A stretch of DNA of 64,000 nt from Sphingobacterium athyrii. Lineage in GTDB: Bacteria > Bacteroidota > Bacteroidia > Sphingobacteriales > Sphingobacteriaceae. The position numbers and the translations under genes are program-made. The stretch lies in contig NZ_QCXX01000006.1 of assembly GCF_003071065.1 (NCBI RefSeq), forward strand, positions 186,001 to 250,000. Direction: 5' to 3'. Of the stretch, positions 36,627 to 46,876 are shown piece after piece; within the stretch, counting starts at the first letter, position 1; each line of letters opens with the position of its first letter. The notes beneath the pieces were generated by a model. The model saw only the letters and a program-made list of their open reading frames with translations, did not search any database and was not told the origin of the DNA.

Positions 36627-36646
36627 TTTCGGGAACGTTCCCATTG
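36627..36646. promoter_or_regulatory. LacI-type operator O2
   Basis: TTTCGGGAACGTTCCCATTG contains the 12-bp perfect palindrome GGGAACGTTCCC (36631-36642) with the central CG typical of LacI-family sites. It lies exactly 100 bp downstream of O1 and 27 bp before the GH13 start codon, within the transcribed leader. Equal helical phasing (about 9.5 turns) would allow one tetramer or two interacting dimers to loop the DNA. Confidence 0.75.
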
Positions 36647-36673
36647 TCAATTTCCAATGAAAACTAGTTATCG

Positions 36674-39259
36674 ATGGGGAAGCATATCACGCGTTTAATA
36701 GGGTATCTTTGGATGGTCGTCCTATTAGCATCATGTGCAAATAAAAAAGATATTGTTGATATTGAACAGCCGCCTGTGACTGAACGGCCGGAGACCGGCC
36801 TCGTCAATCTTTCTTCTCCATTCCTCTTCTGGGATAGGGAAATTACACTGCAATTTGATTTTTCAAAAGGAAATGCTGCTTTAAAAGGTAGTACAGCAGA
36901 TCTATACCTACACGCTGGATTGATCCCTATCAATGGTGGTAACTGGCAACACGTGGTGACAGACTGGTCAACGAACGACAATGCCTACAAATTGAAGTTT
37001 ATCGCGGCTGGACTTTATTCATTCACATTTACTCCCGCCAAATTCTTTAACCTGAGCAACGCTGAGGCCTTTGGCCAGCTGGCATTTTTGGCACGCAATG
37101 GCGATGGATCGCTGATCCAACGAAACCAAAATAATTCAGATTTATTTCTGCCTCTTGTGGCGAGCAATGGGCAGGCGATTCGATTTGTGTCACCTACGCT
37201 GCAACCCACTGATCCGATTACAACCGAGCATATGTATGTCGTTGGCGAAGATTTGAAGCTTGAAGTTCAGGCAACGCGGTCCGGAAAAATCAGTATCTGG
37301 GACAATGGCCAGCAACTAGCAGAATCTACTGCTGCGCTGTCGTTGGAAAAATCCGTCAGCTTACAAAGCAATGGGCTGCATGAGCTTGAGGCACGTCTGG
37401 AAATAGGTGGTCAGGTCGCTACGACTAAAATCACATTACTTGTACAGGCAAAACCGGCCATTGCGGCGCTTCCAAGAGGCGTTAATCCCAACGGGACGAC
37501 AATCAATAAGGAAAAAGGACAAGTCAGTTTCGCATTGACTGCCCCCTTGAAAAACAGTGTGTATCTATTGGGGGATTTTAACGGTTATAAAGCATTGCCA
37601 GCCTATGCGATGAGTCAGACACCGGATGGTAAAACCTGGTGGGTGACTTTATCTAATCTGGATTTCGCTCAAAAATATACTTATGAGTTTTTGGTCGATG
37701 GTCAACTTTATATTGCTGACCCCTATGCCGAACTCATTCTCGATCCACAAAATGATCCGGCCTTGGGTCTGACAAGCAATGTACTGCCAGCTTATCCGGC
37801 AGCAGCGCACGGAATTGTGGGGGTATTGGATCTCGCAGAAAAGCCTTATTCTTGGAAAAACAGCTCATTTACTAAACCTGCGCAAGGTAATCTGGTGATT
37901 TATGAATTGTTAGTCCGTGATTTTGTCAAACAGCATCGGTACACCACACTAAAAGACTCCCTAGCTTATTTAAAACGCTTAGGGGTTAATGCGGTTGAAT
38001 TGATGCCTGTCCAGGAATCGGAGGGAAATTCGACTTGGGGTTATAATCCTTCTTTCCATCGCGCTCTGGATAAATATTATGGATTGAAAAATGACTTGAA
38101 AGCCTATGTGGATGCTTGTCATGAAAACGGTATTGCCGTGATTTTGGACGTTGTATTTAATCATGCTTTTGGTCAGTCCCCACTCGTACAGCTTTATTTT
38201 GAAAAGGGCAATGTCGCTGGGAATAGCCCTTGGTTCAATACCGTCGCTAGACATCCGTTCAATGTCGGTTTCGACTTCAACCATGAAAGTAGCTATACCC
38301 AAACCTTTGTCAAGGATGTGTTGACCTATTGGATGCAAGAGTATAAAATTGATGGTTTTCGATTTGACTTGTCCAAAGGATTCACGCAGAAAAATTCGGG
38401 GACTTCGGAAAATGACCTCAGCGCCTGGAATGCCTATGATGCATCCCGTGTGGCCATTTTGAAGCAATACCAGCAGCATGTTCATAGCATAGATCCTTCC
38501 TGTTATATTATTCTTGAACATCTTGGTGGAGATCAGGAAGAAATGGAGCTGGCACAATCGGGCATGCTGCTCTGGAATAATATGAATACTGTCTTCAATG
38601 AAGCAGCAATGGGATGGAATGCAAATAATGGCTCAGATCTGGGCAGATTGTTTGCCACCAGCCACGGTATGGCGCAGCCTTCTTTTGTATCCTATATGGA
38701 AAGTCACGACGAACAACGGCTGTTGTTCAAATGCCTGAATTATGGGAATTCATCAGGTAGTTATAACATCAAAAACTTGAGTACAGCGCTCAAACGTATG
38801 GAATTGGCGGCCCTGTTTTTATTGGCTTCACCGGGGCCAAAGATGATCTGGCAGTTTGGTGAATATGGCTATGATGTGTCTATCGACGAAAATGGACGTA
38901 CGGGTGAAAAACCGCTTTTATGGAATTATCTGCAACAAGACGAGCGTAGGCAGCTCTTTGAGACCTATGCCAAACTCACACGTTTTAAAACGCAAAATAA
39001 CATCTTTCAAAATGGAAATATCACTGCCGCAGGTGTAAAGGATGTAGTGAAATATTTTGTACTGGAAAAAGATGGGCAACAAGTAGGGGTACTTGGCAAT
39101 TTCGGAGTAGAAGATGCGGAGTTTGCATTGCCGCAAGCATTAAAGGGACAGTGGGTGGATAATTTTACGGGGAAAGAGCTCAACTGGTCCGGCCAGTCAA
39201 AACTGAGCCTTTTACCAGGGCAATACCAATTGATAAGCAAAACAAAACTAAATAAATAA
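36674..39259 (+). CDS. GH13 alpha-amylase-type lipoprotein (surface starch hydrolase)
   Basis: An 861-aa lipoprotein (lipobox LASC, Cys21), likely the SusG-like outer-membrane amylase of this locus. Residues about 40-165 form a beta-sandwich of unknown subtype. A second beta-rich part (about 180-260) and a CBM48-like domain (about 280-350, NSVYLLGDFNGYKALP) follow. The GH13 catalytic domain runs from about 405 with DVVFNH (492-497), nucleophile Asp565 in GFRFDLSKG, general acid Glu615 in IILEH, and Asp679 in SHDEQR. A C-terminal beta domain ends the protein. It is the first gene of the LacI-controlled operon; SusC follows after 11 bp. The CBM48-plus-GH13 layout is also seen in pullulanases and branching-type enzymes, so alpha-1,6 activity is possible. 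Confidence 0.9.
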   Translation: MGKHITRLIGYLWMVVLLASCANKKDIVDIEQPPVTERPETGLVNLSSPFLFWDREITLQFDFSKGNAALKGSTADLYLHAGLIPINGGNWQHVVTDWSTNDNAYKLKFIAAGLYSFTFTPAKFFNLSNAEAFGQLAFLARNGDGSLIQRNQNNSDLFLPLVASNGQAIRFVSPTLQPTDPITTEHMYVVGEDLKLEVQATRSGKISIWDNGQQLAESTAALSLEKSVSLQSNGLHELEARLEIGGQVATTKITLLVQAKPAIAALPRGVNPNGTTINKEKGQVSFALTAPLKNSVYLLGDFNGYKALPAYAMSQTPDGKTWWVTLSNLDFAQKYTYEFLVDGQLYIADPYAELILDPQNDPALGLTSNVLPAYPAAAHGIVGVLDLAEKPYSWKNSSFTKPAQGNLVIYELLVRDFVKQHRYTTLKDSLAYLKRLGVNAVELMPVQESEGNSTWGYNPSFHRALDKYYGLKNDLKAYVDACHENGIAVILDVVFNHAFGQSPLVQLYFEKGNVAGNSPWFNTVARHPFNVGFDFNHESSYTQTFVKDVLTYWMQEYKIDGFRFDLSKGFTQKNSGTSENDLSAWNAYDASRVAILKQYQQHVHSIDPSCYIILEHLGGDQEEMELAQSGMLLWNNMNTVFNEAAMGWNANNGSDLGRLFATSHGMAQPSFVSYMESHDEQRLLFKCLNYGNSSGSYNIKNLSTALKRMELAALFLLASPGPKMIWQFGEYGYDVSIDENGRTGEKPLLWNYLQQDERRQLFETYAKLTRFKTQNNIFQNGNITAAGVKDVVKYFVLEKDGQQVGVLGNFGVEDAEFALPQALKGQWVDNFTGKELNWSGQSKLSLLPGQYQLISKTKLNK

Positions 39260-39270
39260 ACGGTTATTTT

Positions 39271-42237
39271 ATGAACAAACAGCTATTACGTCCATTTTGG
39301 GCTCTGAACATGCTACTTGGGGTAAGTGCTTCGGCATTCGCCCAACAGGCGACGCTTCAAGGGCGAGTAATGGACCAGAAAGGAAATTCCTTGGTCGGTG
39401 CCACAGTGCGCTTTGAGGATATTCAAAAATCGCTGTCTACCAATGCGAATGGGGATTTTAGCTTGGATAGACTGCAAACGGGGAAATTACACCTGAAAGT
39501 GAGCATGGTCGGATATGCGAGCTTGGATACTTTAATCCAAGTGAACGATGGACGAAATCCGTTAAACCTCTACCTTAAATCCAATACGAGTGCCCTAGAG
39601 GAGGTCGTCGTTATTGGTTACGGTACACAAAAGAAAAGTGATCTTACGGGATCGATCAGTACGGTAACATCAAAAGACTTTCAAAAAGGACAGATTTCTT
39701 CTCCTGAGCAGCTCATAATGGGTAAAGTACCGGGTGTGCAGATCACAACCAGTGGCGGACAGCCAGGAGCAGGAAGCACAATTCGTATCCGGACGGGAGC
39801 TTCCTTAAACGCCAGCAATGATCCACTTATTGTTGTTGATGGAATCCCATTGGCTGGTGGTGGCATTTCAGGGGTTGCCAATCCCTTGAGTATGATTAAT
39901 CCAAATGATATCGAGACGTTTACTATCCTGAAAGATGCCAATGCAACAGCAATCTATGGTTCGCGTGCATCCAATGGTGTCATTATGATTACCACCAAGA
40001 AAGGTAGCCGTGCCGGTACGCAGGTCAATTTCAGTACACAGAATTCACTGGCGACAGTAGCTAAGAAAGTCGATTTATTGTCCGCAGATCAGATTCGTGA
40101 TTATGTCAATGCAAATGGAACCGACGCGATGAAAAAGCTGTTGGGAACAGCGAATACCGATTGGCAGGATGTGATCTATGGTAATGCTTTTACAACGGAT
40201 AATAATATCAATATCGCCTCAAAAGTTGCCAAGATGCCTTATCGTGTTTCGGTCGGATATATGAACCAGAATGGTGTGCTGAAAAATGACAACATGAAGA
40301 GGACAGCAACTTCATTGGCCTTGACGCCCAATTTTTTCGATAATCATCTGAAATTGGAGGTAAACGCACGCGCAACTTGGTCGAAATCCAAATTCGCAAC
40401 GCAGGACGCTATCGGTTCAGCCATACAGTTTGACCCGACCCAACCGGTCTATGTTGATGATAAAAATAGCTTTGGAGGATACTACGAATGGATACAGGGT
40501 GGGAAACCGAATCCAAATTCGCCCAGAAACCCTTTGGCATTACTGGAATTGCGAAAAGATATTGGAGATGTCTTTCGGAGCACGGGAAATGCCAAATTAG
40601 ACTACAGCATGCATTTCTTGCCCGAGCTTCATGCTAACCTGAATGTGAGTTATGATTTGGCTCGTGCTAAAGGAAACACCCTGACACCTGCTATTGCGGC
40701 GCGTAATTTTAATGAAGGAGGGGAACGTACACAGTATAAGTCAGATATCAACAATAAAGTGTTGGAATTCTATCTGAAATATGATAAAGAATTGCCAGCT
40801 ATAAAAAGTAATATTGACGCTACCTTGGGCTATGGCTATTATAAAAATAGCACGAAGTCCTATAATTTCGATCGCACCAGTGAGGCAGGGGACATTTTGA
40901 CCTCGGTGAATCTTCCTTTTGATAAACCTGAAAATCTGCTGATCTCCTATTATGGACGGATGATCTATTCCTATGACAACCGTTATGTGCTGTCCGGAAC
41001 GTTAAGGGCGGACGGATCTTCCCGATTCAGTCCCGATAATCGCTGGGGATATTTTCCATCGGTGGGCTTTACCTGGCGAGCAAAAAATGAAGGTTTCTTA
41101 AAAGATCACAACGCGATCTCGGATCTGAAACTACGGTTGAGTTATGGGAAAACCGGACAACAGGATGGTATAGCAAATTATTCCTATATGCCTAATTATA
41201 CCATAGGTGGTGACCAGTCGATGTACCGCTTTGGCAATGAATATTATTATTTGTACTCGCCGGTAGTTTACGATGGTGATATCCGTTGGGAAAGTACCAC
41301 AACCTATAATGCCGGAATCGATTTTGGTTTTAACGATAATCGCATTTATGGTAGCGTGGACTATTATTCAAAAAAAACCAAGGACCTATTGAGTACCATT
41401 CCGATTGCGGTGGGATCCAACTTTAGCAATTTTCTACTGACTAACGTCGGTAATATGGAAAACCAAGGTCTTGAATTTAATCTACATGTGTTACCGGTTA
41501 AAACGGAAAATTCAACCTTGGACCTTGGCATCAACCTGACCTATAACAGAAGTAAAGTCACCAATTTGACGCTATCGGACGATCCGAATTTTATGATCGA
41601 AACAGGTGGTATCCGTGGTGGTACGGGCAACAATATTCAGGCCCACATGGTGGGGTTTACACCTTATAGCTTTAGGGTCTATCAACAGGTATATGATGAT
41701 GCTGGAAAACCAGTAGAGGGGTTGTATGTGGATCGCAACGGCGACGGCGTGATCAGTGATAGCGACCGTTACATGTATAAATCGCCTTTGCCTAAATATC
41801 TGATCGGTTTTTCGGCTGCTTACTCGTACAAAAAATGGTCTGCAAGCACAACTTTGAGAGCCAATTTGGACAACTATGTCTACGATAATGTTTCGTCCAA
41901 TTTTGGAAGCAGTTACAATGTGATCGACCAGGCATCTTTGGTGATCAACAATGCACCTGTGGACTTTTTGAATACCAATTTCAAAGAAAAACAGTTACTC
42001 AGTGATTATTATGTCAAAAATGCTTCTTTTTTAAAGATGGATAACCTTAATGTCGCTTATCAGGTTGGTCATTTTATCCGCAACAGCAAAGCTACGCTTT
42101 CGATTTCGGCTACCGTGCAAAATGTATTTACGATTTCAAAATACAAAGGCGTGGATCCTGAAATTTCCAATGGTATAGATGATCGTTTTTATCCTAGACC
42201 ACGTACCTATGTACTCGGAGTCAATGTCAATTTTTAA
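39271..42237 (+). CDS. SusC-family transporter of the starch locus
   Basis: A 988-aa TonB-dependent outer-membrane transporter with signal peptide (about 1-24), carboxypeptidase-regulatory-like domain (about 27-103), TonB-box region LEEVVVIGYG (109-118), plug, and a barrel ending in LGVNVNF. No STN domain, as expected for a locus controlled by a cytoplasmic LacI repressor. It is placed between the surface amylase and SusD, so maltodextrin import is the likely role. Confidence 0.93.
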   Translation: MNKQLLRPFWALNMLLGVSASAFAQQATLQGRVMDQKGNSLVGATVRFEDIQKSLSTNANGDFSLDRLQTGKLHLKVSMVGYASLDTLIQVNDGRNPLNLYLKSNTSALEEVVVIGYGTQKKSDLTGSISTVTSKDFQKGQISSPEQLIMGKVPGVQITTSGGQPGAGSTIRIRTGASLNASNDPLIVVDGIPLAGGGISGVANPLSMINPNDIETFTILKDANATAIYGSRASNGVIMITTKKGSRAGTQVNFSTQNSLATVAKKVDLLSADQIRDYVNANGTDAMKKLLGTANTDWQDVIYGNAFTTDNNINIASKVAKMPYRVSVGYMNQNGVLKNDNMKRTATSLALTPNFFDNHLKLEVNARATWSKSKFATQDAIGSAIQFDPTQPVYVDDKNSFGGYYEWIQGGKPNPNSPRNPLALLELRKDIGDVFRSTGNAKLDYSMHFLPELHANLNVSYDLARAKGNTLTPAIAARNFNEGGERTQYKSDINNKVLEFYLKYDKELPAIKSNIDATLGYGYYKNSTKSYNFDRTSEAGDILTSVNLPFDKPENLLISYYGRMIYSYDNRYVLSGTLRADGSSRFSPDNRWGYFPSVGFTWRAKNEGFLKDHNAISDLKLRLSYGKTGQQDGIANYSYMPNYTIGGDQSMYRFGNEYYYLYSPVVYDGDIRWESTTTYNAGIDFGFNDNRIYGSVDYYSKKTKDLLSTIPIAVGSNFSNFLLTNVGNMENQGLEFNLHVLPVKTENSTLDLGINLTYNRSKVTNLTLSDDPNFMIETGGIRGGTGNNIQAHMVGFTPYSFRVYQQVYDDAGKPVEGLYVDRNGDGVISDSDRYMYKSPLPKYLIGFSAAYSYKKWSASTTLRANLDNYVYDNVSSNFGSSYNVIDQASLVINNAPVDFLNTNFKEKQLLSDYYVKNASFLKMDNLNVAYQVGHFIRNSKATLSISATVQNVFTISKYKGVDPEISNGIDDRFYPRPRTYVLGVNVNF

Positions 42238-42269
42238 ACTGAAAGAATTTGATTTAAAGCATAAACAAC

Positions 42270-43862
42270 ATGAAAAAACTAAATAAATATATAACGGTCT
42301 GTTTAATGGCACTATCGCTTTCGAGCTGCCATAAGGATTTGGATCTCAAACCGACCAATGATGTCACCGCGGATCTAGCCTATAAGGATTTCAAAGGGTA
42401 TACAATGGCTTTCGCGCGATTATATGGTTCATTGACCATGACCAGTACCTCGGGGCCAAACAATACAGATCTAGGTGGTCTCGATGCGGGTACTTCGGAT
42501 TTCTTGCGTCTTTTTTGGAATGCACAGGAACTGACAACAGACGAGGCCGCTTGTGCATGGCTTAATGATGGCGGAGTTAGCGGTTTGGATTACCTCAAGT
42601 TTGATGATAGTAACCCCATGCTCCGCGGTCTTTACACCCGTTGTATCTATAGTGCGACGCTCGTCAATGAATTTCTAAGAGAAAGTACAGATGCGAAATT
42701 GAGCGGCCGCGGCATCTCGGATGCAGATAAAACTGAAATCGCTTACTATCGTGCCGAAGCTCGCTTTTTGCGTGCATATAACTATTGGGTATTGCTTGAT
42801 CTGTTTGGAAATCCACCCTTTGTAACCGAAGAAACTCCTGTAGGGAAGGTGTCTCCACCGCAGATTAAGAGAGCTGAACTCTTTGCTTATGTGGAAAAAG
42901 AGCTCCTGGAAGTCGCCAATCAACTGAAAGGAGCCAAACAGAACGTTTATGGACGTATTGACCAAGTAGCCGCATGGGGATTATTGGCCAGATTGTATCT
43001 CAATGCCGAGGTGTACCTGGGAACTGGCAATAAAAAATATGGCGAAGCCATTACCTATGCCGAAAAGGTGCTGAACTCAGGCTATAGCTTGGGCACGAAT
43101 TATAGCCAATTATTTTATGCGGATAATGATGTCAACAATCCTGAATTTATTTTCTACTTGCCTTATGACGGTACCAAAACACAAAGTAAAGGTGGAACGA
43201 CTTACCTCATCAATGCTGCTATCGATGCAACAATGAATCCGACTTCCTTTGGTGTTCCCGGAGGTGGTTGGGCCGGTAACCGCGTACGCGATAATATCGC
43301 AACGATTTTTGGTGATTATTCCGGAGTAACGGACAAGCGTGCGATGTTTCACTTAAATACAAGTGTTAAAATTGAAGATATCGCTGTCTATAAGCAGGGT
43401 TTGGCCGTGACCAAATTCCGTAATGTGAACAGGGATGGATCGGCACCTACCGCCGCAGAAGGTTTTGTGGCATCTGTAGACTTTCCATTAATCCGCCTCG
43501 CTGAGATGAATTTGATTTATGCTGAGGCGACATTGCGTGGTGGAACAGGTGGTACGATGGCCAAGGCACTCGATTATGTGAATAAGCTGCGTGTCCGTGC
43601 CTATGGTAACAACAGCGGAAACTTAACCAATCTTTCGTTGGACGATATTCTCAACGAACGCGTTAAGGAACTATACTGGGAAGGATTTAGAAGGTCTGAT
43701 TTGATCCGCTATGGAAAATTTACGGGCGATAATTACCTATGGCCATTTAAAGGCGGTGTATTGGCAGGACAGGCAGTGGAAAGCTATCGGGTATTATTTC
43801 CCATTCCTGCGGCAGATTTGATTGCTAACTCAAATCTTGTTCAAAATCCGGGTTATAATTAA
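42270..43862 (+). CDS. SusD-family starch-binding lipoprotein
   Basis: A 530-aa lipoprotein with lipobox LSSC (Cys20), 32 bp after SusC. It shows the SusD motifs: DLDLKPTNDVTADLAYKDFK at the mature N-terminus, the ARFLRAYNYWVLLDLFGNPP helix, LNERVKELYWEGFRRSDLIRYG, and the ending FPIPAADLIANSNLVQNPGY. A SusE-like protein and two amylases accompany it, so binding of maltodextrin helices at the surface is expected. Confidence 0.93.
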   Translation: MKKLNKYITVCLMALSLSSCHKDLDLKPTNDVTADLAYKDFKGYTMAFARLYGSLTMTSTSGPNNTDLGGLDAGTSDFLRLFWNAQELTTDEAACAWLNDGGVSGLDYLKFDDSNPMLRGLYTRCIYSATLVNEFLRESTDAKLSGRGISDADKTEIAYYRAEARFLRAYNYWVLLDLFGNPPFVTEETPVGKVSPPQIKRAELFAYVEKELLEVANQLKGAKQNVYGRIDQVAAWGLLARLYLNAEVYLGTGNKKYGEAITYAEKVLNSGYSLGTNYSQLFYADNDVNNPEFIFYLPYDGTKTQSKGGTTYLINAAIDATMNPTSFGVPGGGWAGNRVRDNIATIFGDYSGVTDKRAMFHLNTSVKIEDIAVYKQGLAVTKFRNVNRDGSAPTAAEGFVASVDFPLIRLAEMNLIYAEATLRGGTGGTMAKALDYVNKLRVRAYGNNSGNLTNLSLDDILNERVKELYWEGFRRSDLIRYGKFTGDNYLWPFKGGVLAGQAVESYRVLFPIPAADLIANSNLVQNPGYN

Positions 43863-43951
43863 TTGAATATCATATTGGAGTATCGGGCAGTATCGTATTC
43901 CATGACGTGCAATCGATAGGCCTGACGGACGCCAAAATAAAAAATAAAGGG

Positions 43952-44971
43952 ATGAAAATTAGACACTATATCGGAATGATCCTGACTTTGTTTGTGGTCT
44001 TCCAGAGTTGTAAAAAAGACGAGACACAAGCAAGATTGGCTAGCGACGATGCCATAAAACCGGCGACATTGACCCTCGATAAAACCGCGGTGACCCTGTC
44101 AAAAGATAATGCCAGTGACACTGTGTTACACCTTACACTGGTACAGCCTGACTTTGGCTTTCAAGCTGCTGTGACCAATGTGCTGCAGATCGGTTTGAAA
44201 GGGGATAATTTTAAAACTGTAAAGGAAGTAGTGATCCCTAATGGCCGGACAAGCCTGGGATTTACGGGCAATGAACTGAATGGGTACCTACTTTCCCTTG
44301 GCGTGCCAACCGGAACAGTTTCAGATTTTGATGTTCGCCTCAAGTCGAGTATCAATACGAAAATTGCCGCTGTGTTTTCAGCTTTGGCAAGTCTTAAAGC
44401 AAGCCCGTATGCTTCGACGAGCTATTTGTATGCCATAGGCGCGTACGAAGATTGGGTAGAGGCCAATGCCGAATCGTTGATTTCGCCGACGAGCGATGGA
44501 ATCTATACGGGAATAATCAATTTTCCAGAAGGAAAATTGACATTTAAACTGACACCTGAACGGAATTGGAGTAATTCGTATGGAGAGACAGAGCCGGGTA
44601 AATTAGTTTACAATGGCGGTCAGGACATCAAGGCTCCGCGCACAGGCAATCTCGAGCTTCAGGTCAATACCAACACAAATACCATTTCATACAAAGACCA
44701 TAGCTGGGGCATTATCGGTAGTGCCACACCGAAAGGTTGGGATGCGGATACGGATATGAAATACGACAACGCTAATCAGGTATGGAAGCTGACCGTTAGT
44801 TTGACGGCGGGGGAAATCAAATTCCGTAAAAACCACGATTGGGGAACTAATTTTGGTGGAGCAAATGGAACCTTGGAAGCTGGTGGTGCCAATATCACTG
44901 TTGCAAGTGCAGGTACCTATGATATTGTCGTGGATTTCAATGCAAATACCTATACGCTGACGAAGAAATAG
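43952..44971 (+). CDS. SusE/SusF-like outer-membrane starch-binding lipoprotein
   Basis: A 339-aa lipoprotein with lipobox FQSC (Cys20). The N-terminal part (about 25-130) is a SusE-type Ig-like domain (PATLTLDKTAVTLSKDNASD). Two starch-binding-module-like segments follow, about 145-240 (YLYAIGAYEDW) and 245-339 (WGIIGSATPKGWDADTDM to GTYDIVVDFNANTYTL). The second has the SusE/SusF signature of a strand pair ending in a D-x-N-T-x-T-Y-T motif. It increases starch binding at the surface but is not catalytic. The ATG at 43952 is used; a GTG at 43907 in the same frame would precede the signal peptide by 15 residues and is rejected. Confidence 0.88.
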   Translation: MKIRHYIGMILTLFVVFQSCKKDETQARLASDDAIKPATLTLDKTAVTLSKDNASDTVLHLTLVQPDFGFQAAVTNVLQIGLKGDNFKTVKEVVIPNGRTSLGFTGNELNGYLLSLGVPTGTVSDFDVRLKSSINTKIAAVFSALASLKASPYASTSYLYAIGAYEDWVEANAESLISPTSDGIYTGIINFPEGKLTFKLTPERNWSNSYGETEPGKLVYNGGQDIKAPRTGNLELQVNTNTNTISYKDHSWGIIGSATPKGWDADTDMKYDNANQVWKLTVSLTAGEIKFRKNHDWGTNFGGANGTLEAGGANITVASAGTYDIVVDFNANTYTLTKK

Positions 44972-44977
44972 CACATT

Positions 44978-46837
44978 ATGTTAAAGAGCAATAGAAAGAT
45001 TACCACCGTATTGGTGGCACTAACAGTGCTTGGATGGAGCCCCTTAAAGGGGCAATCCATCCAACGCATAGAACCCTTAAACTGGTGGGTAGGAATGGAA
45101 AATCCGACACTACAACTGGTGATCTATGGACCTGAGATTGGAAAAACCGATGTGCAGATTGAGGATAAGGGGATAGAGCTTGTGAAAATTAACCGGGTAG
45201 AGAATCCGAACTATTTATTTTTGGATGTCAAGGTTGCCGCTTCGGCTAAACCGGGCTGGTCAACCTTGACCTTTAGCCAGGGAAAGAAAAAGTTAACTTA
45301 CCGCTATGAATTAAAACAAAGAGACCAAAAAGTAAAAGCGCAAGGGGTGAACAGTGCGGACTTGATCTACCTGATTATGCCGGATCGTTTTGCAAACGGC
45401 AATAAGGCAAACGACCAAGTAAAGGGGATGCTGGATATGAGCTTAAACCGGGATTCGATGTACCTCCGTCATGGTGGTGATCTGGAGGGGATCATCGGTA
45501 AGCTGGACTACTTACAAGATCTTGGCGTGACATCGTTGTGGTTAACGCCCGTGTTGACCAACGATATGCCGCAAGCTTCCTACCATGGCTATGCCAATAC
45601 CGAAACCTATCATATCGATCCGCGCTTTGGCAGCAACGATACCTATGTGCAATTGGGCGAACAACTGCATAAGCGTCAGATGAAATTGATTTTTGACGTA
45701 GTGCCCAATCATATTGGAAGCTATCATTGGACGGTGAAAGATAAGCCCATGTCCGATTGGCTCAATGAATGGCCAAGCTATACACAGACGTCTTACAAAG
45801 ACCAAACTGTTTTCGATCCCTATGCCTCGGCAGATGACAAAAAGAAAATGGTCAAAGGCTGGTTTGTTCCGACCATGCCTGATATGAATGAGCAGAACCC
45901 GTATGTCCAAAACTATTTGACCCAAAGTCACATCTGGTGGATAGAGACTGCGGCAATTGATGGATTCCGTATCGATACCTATCCCTATAATGACCTTGAT
46001 TTTATGGCCAAATGGACCGATCGGATCCAGCAGGAGTATCCCAATTTTACGTTTTTTGGCGAGACTTGGGTGCATGGCGTAGCTAATCAAGCTTATTTTC
46101 TGGGCGGAAAACACGTAGGTCAAGAGGTGGATTCCAAGCTGATGGGTGTCACGGATTTTCAGCTTAATTACGCGATAGGTGATGCGCTCAATCAAAAGAC
46201 TGAATGGACCGCAGGCGCGAATAAATTATATTCTACCTTGGCCTCAGACTATCAATACCCCACGCCTGAGCGCAATGTGCTTTTTCTGGATAACCACGAT
46301 AAGGATCGTTTTTTCTCCGTTGTGGGCGAAAATGTACAGAAATACAAATCAGCCATGGCTTGGCTGATGACCACGCGGGGGATCCCACAACTGTACTATG
46401 GCGCGGAGATTCTGATGAAAAACTTTTCCAATCCCGATGGCTTATTACGGGAAGATTTTCAGGGTGGTTTTGCAGGTGACAAAATGAATAAGTTTAGCCC
46501 CGAAGGGAGAACCAAGCCCGAGCAGGATATGTGGAGCTATGTGCAGACCTTAGCCAATTACCGAAAACAGCATGCTGTTTTACAAACCGGTAAAACAATG
46601 CAATATGTACCGGAGGATGGAATTTATGTTTATTTCCGTTATAACGAGCAGCAGACCGTCATGGTTGTGATGAATTGCAATGATGTGGCCAAGGAGATCA
46701 AACTGGATCGCTTTAAGGAAAGAAATAGCAAAGTAAAATCCTATTTCGATATTATCCAAAAGCAGGAGACTAGTCCGGCTGACAATACCTTGAAATTGGA
46801 AGCTTATGAGACTAAGGTGCTGGAACTTAAGTTTTAA
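44978..46837 (+). CDS. GH13 cyclomaltodextrinase/neopullulanase-type amylase (SusA-like, periplasmic)
   Basis: A 619-aa exported enzyme with signal peptide to about residue 26 and no lipobox, so periplasmic. An N-terminal cyclomaltodextrinase-type beta domain (about 28-115) precedes the GH13 barrel: MPDRFANG (134-141), DVVPNH (240-245), nucleophile Asp333 in GFRIDTYPY, general acid Glu362 in GETW, and Asp441 in LDNHD. A C-terminal beta domain (about 535-619) follows. It should cut imported maltodextrins to maltose and glucose. It starts 6 bp after the SusE gene stop, which shows tight coupling. Confidence 0.92.
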   Translation: MLKSNRKITTVLVALTVLGWSPLKGQSIQRIEPLNWWVGMENPTLQLVIYGPEIGKTDVQIEDKGIELVKINRVENPNYLFLDVKVAASAKPGWSTLTFSQGKKKLTYRYELKQRDQKVKAQGVNSADLIYLIMPDRFANGNKANDQVKGMLDMSLNRDSMYLRHGGDLEGIIGKLDYLQDLGVTSLWLTPVLTNDMPQASYHGYANTETYHIDPRFGSNDTYVQLGEQLHKRQMKLIFDVVPNHIGSYHWTVKDKPMSDWLNEWPSYTQTSYKDQTVFDPYASADDKKKMVKGWFVPTMPDMNEQNPYVQNYLTQSHIWWIETAAIDGFRIDTYPYNDLDFMAKWTDRIQQEYPNFTFFGETWVHGVANQAYFLGGKHVGQEVDSKLMGVTDFQLNYAIGDALNQKTEWTAGANKLYSTLASDYQYPTPERNVLFLDNHDKDRFFSVVGENVQKYKSAMAWLMTTRGIPQLYYGAEILMKNFSNPDGLLREDFQGGFAGDKMNKFSPEGRTKPEQDMWSYVQTLANYRKQHAVLQTGKTMQYVPEDGIYVYFRYNEQQTVMVVMNCNDVAKEIKLDRFKERNSKVKSYFDIIQKQETSPADNTLKLEAYETKVLELKF

Positions 46838-46876
46838 CACAATTTAAAAATTCTATTCTATATAGTTCATTTTTCA

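Noticed and set aside
43907..43951. GTG start 15 codons upstream of the SusE-like protein
   Set aside because: The ATG at 43952 begins a normal lipoprotein signal peptide; the extension would disrupt it.
45542..46195. 217-codon antisense frame inside the periplasmic GH13 gene
   Set aside because: It lies wholly opposite conserved catalytic motifs, and its predicted sequence has no domain.
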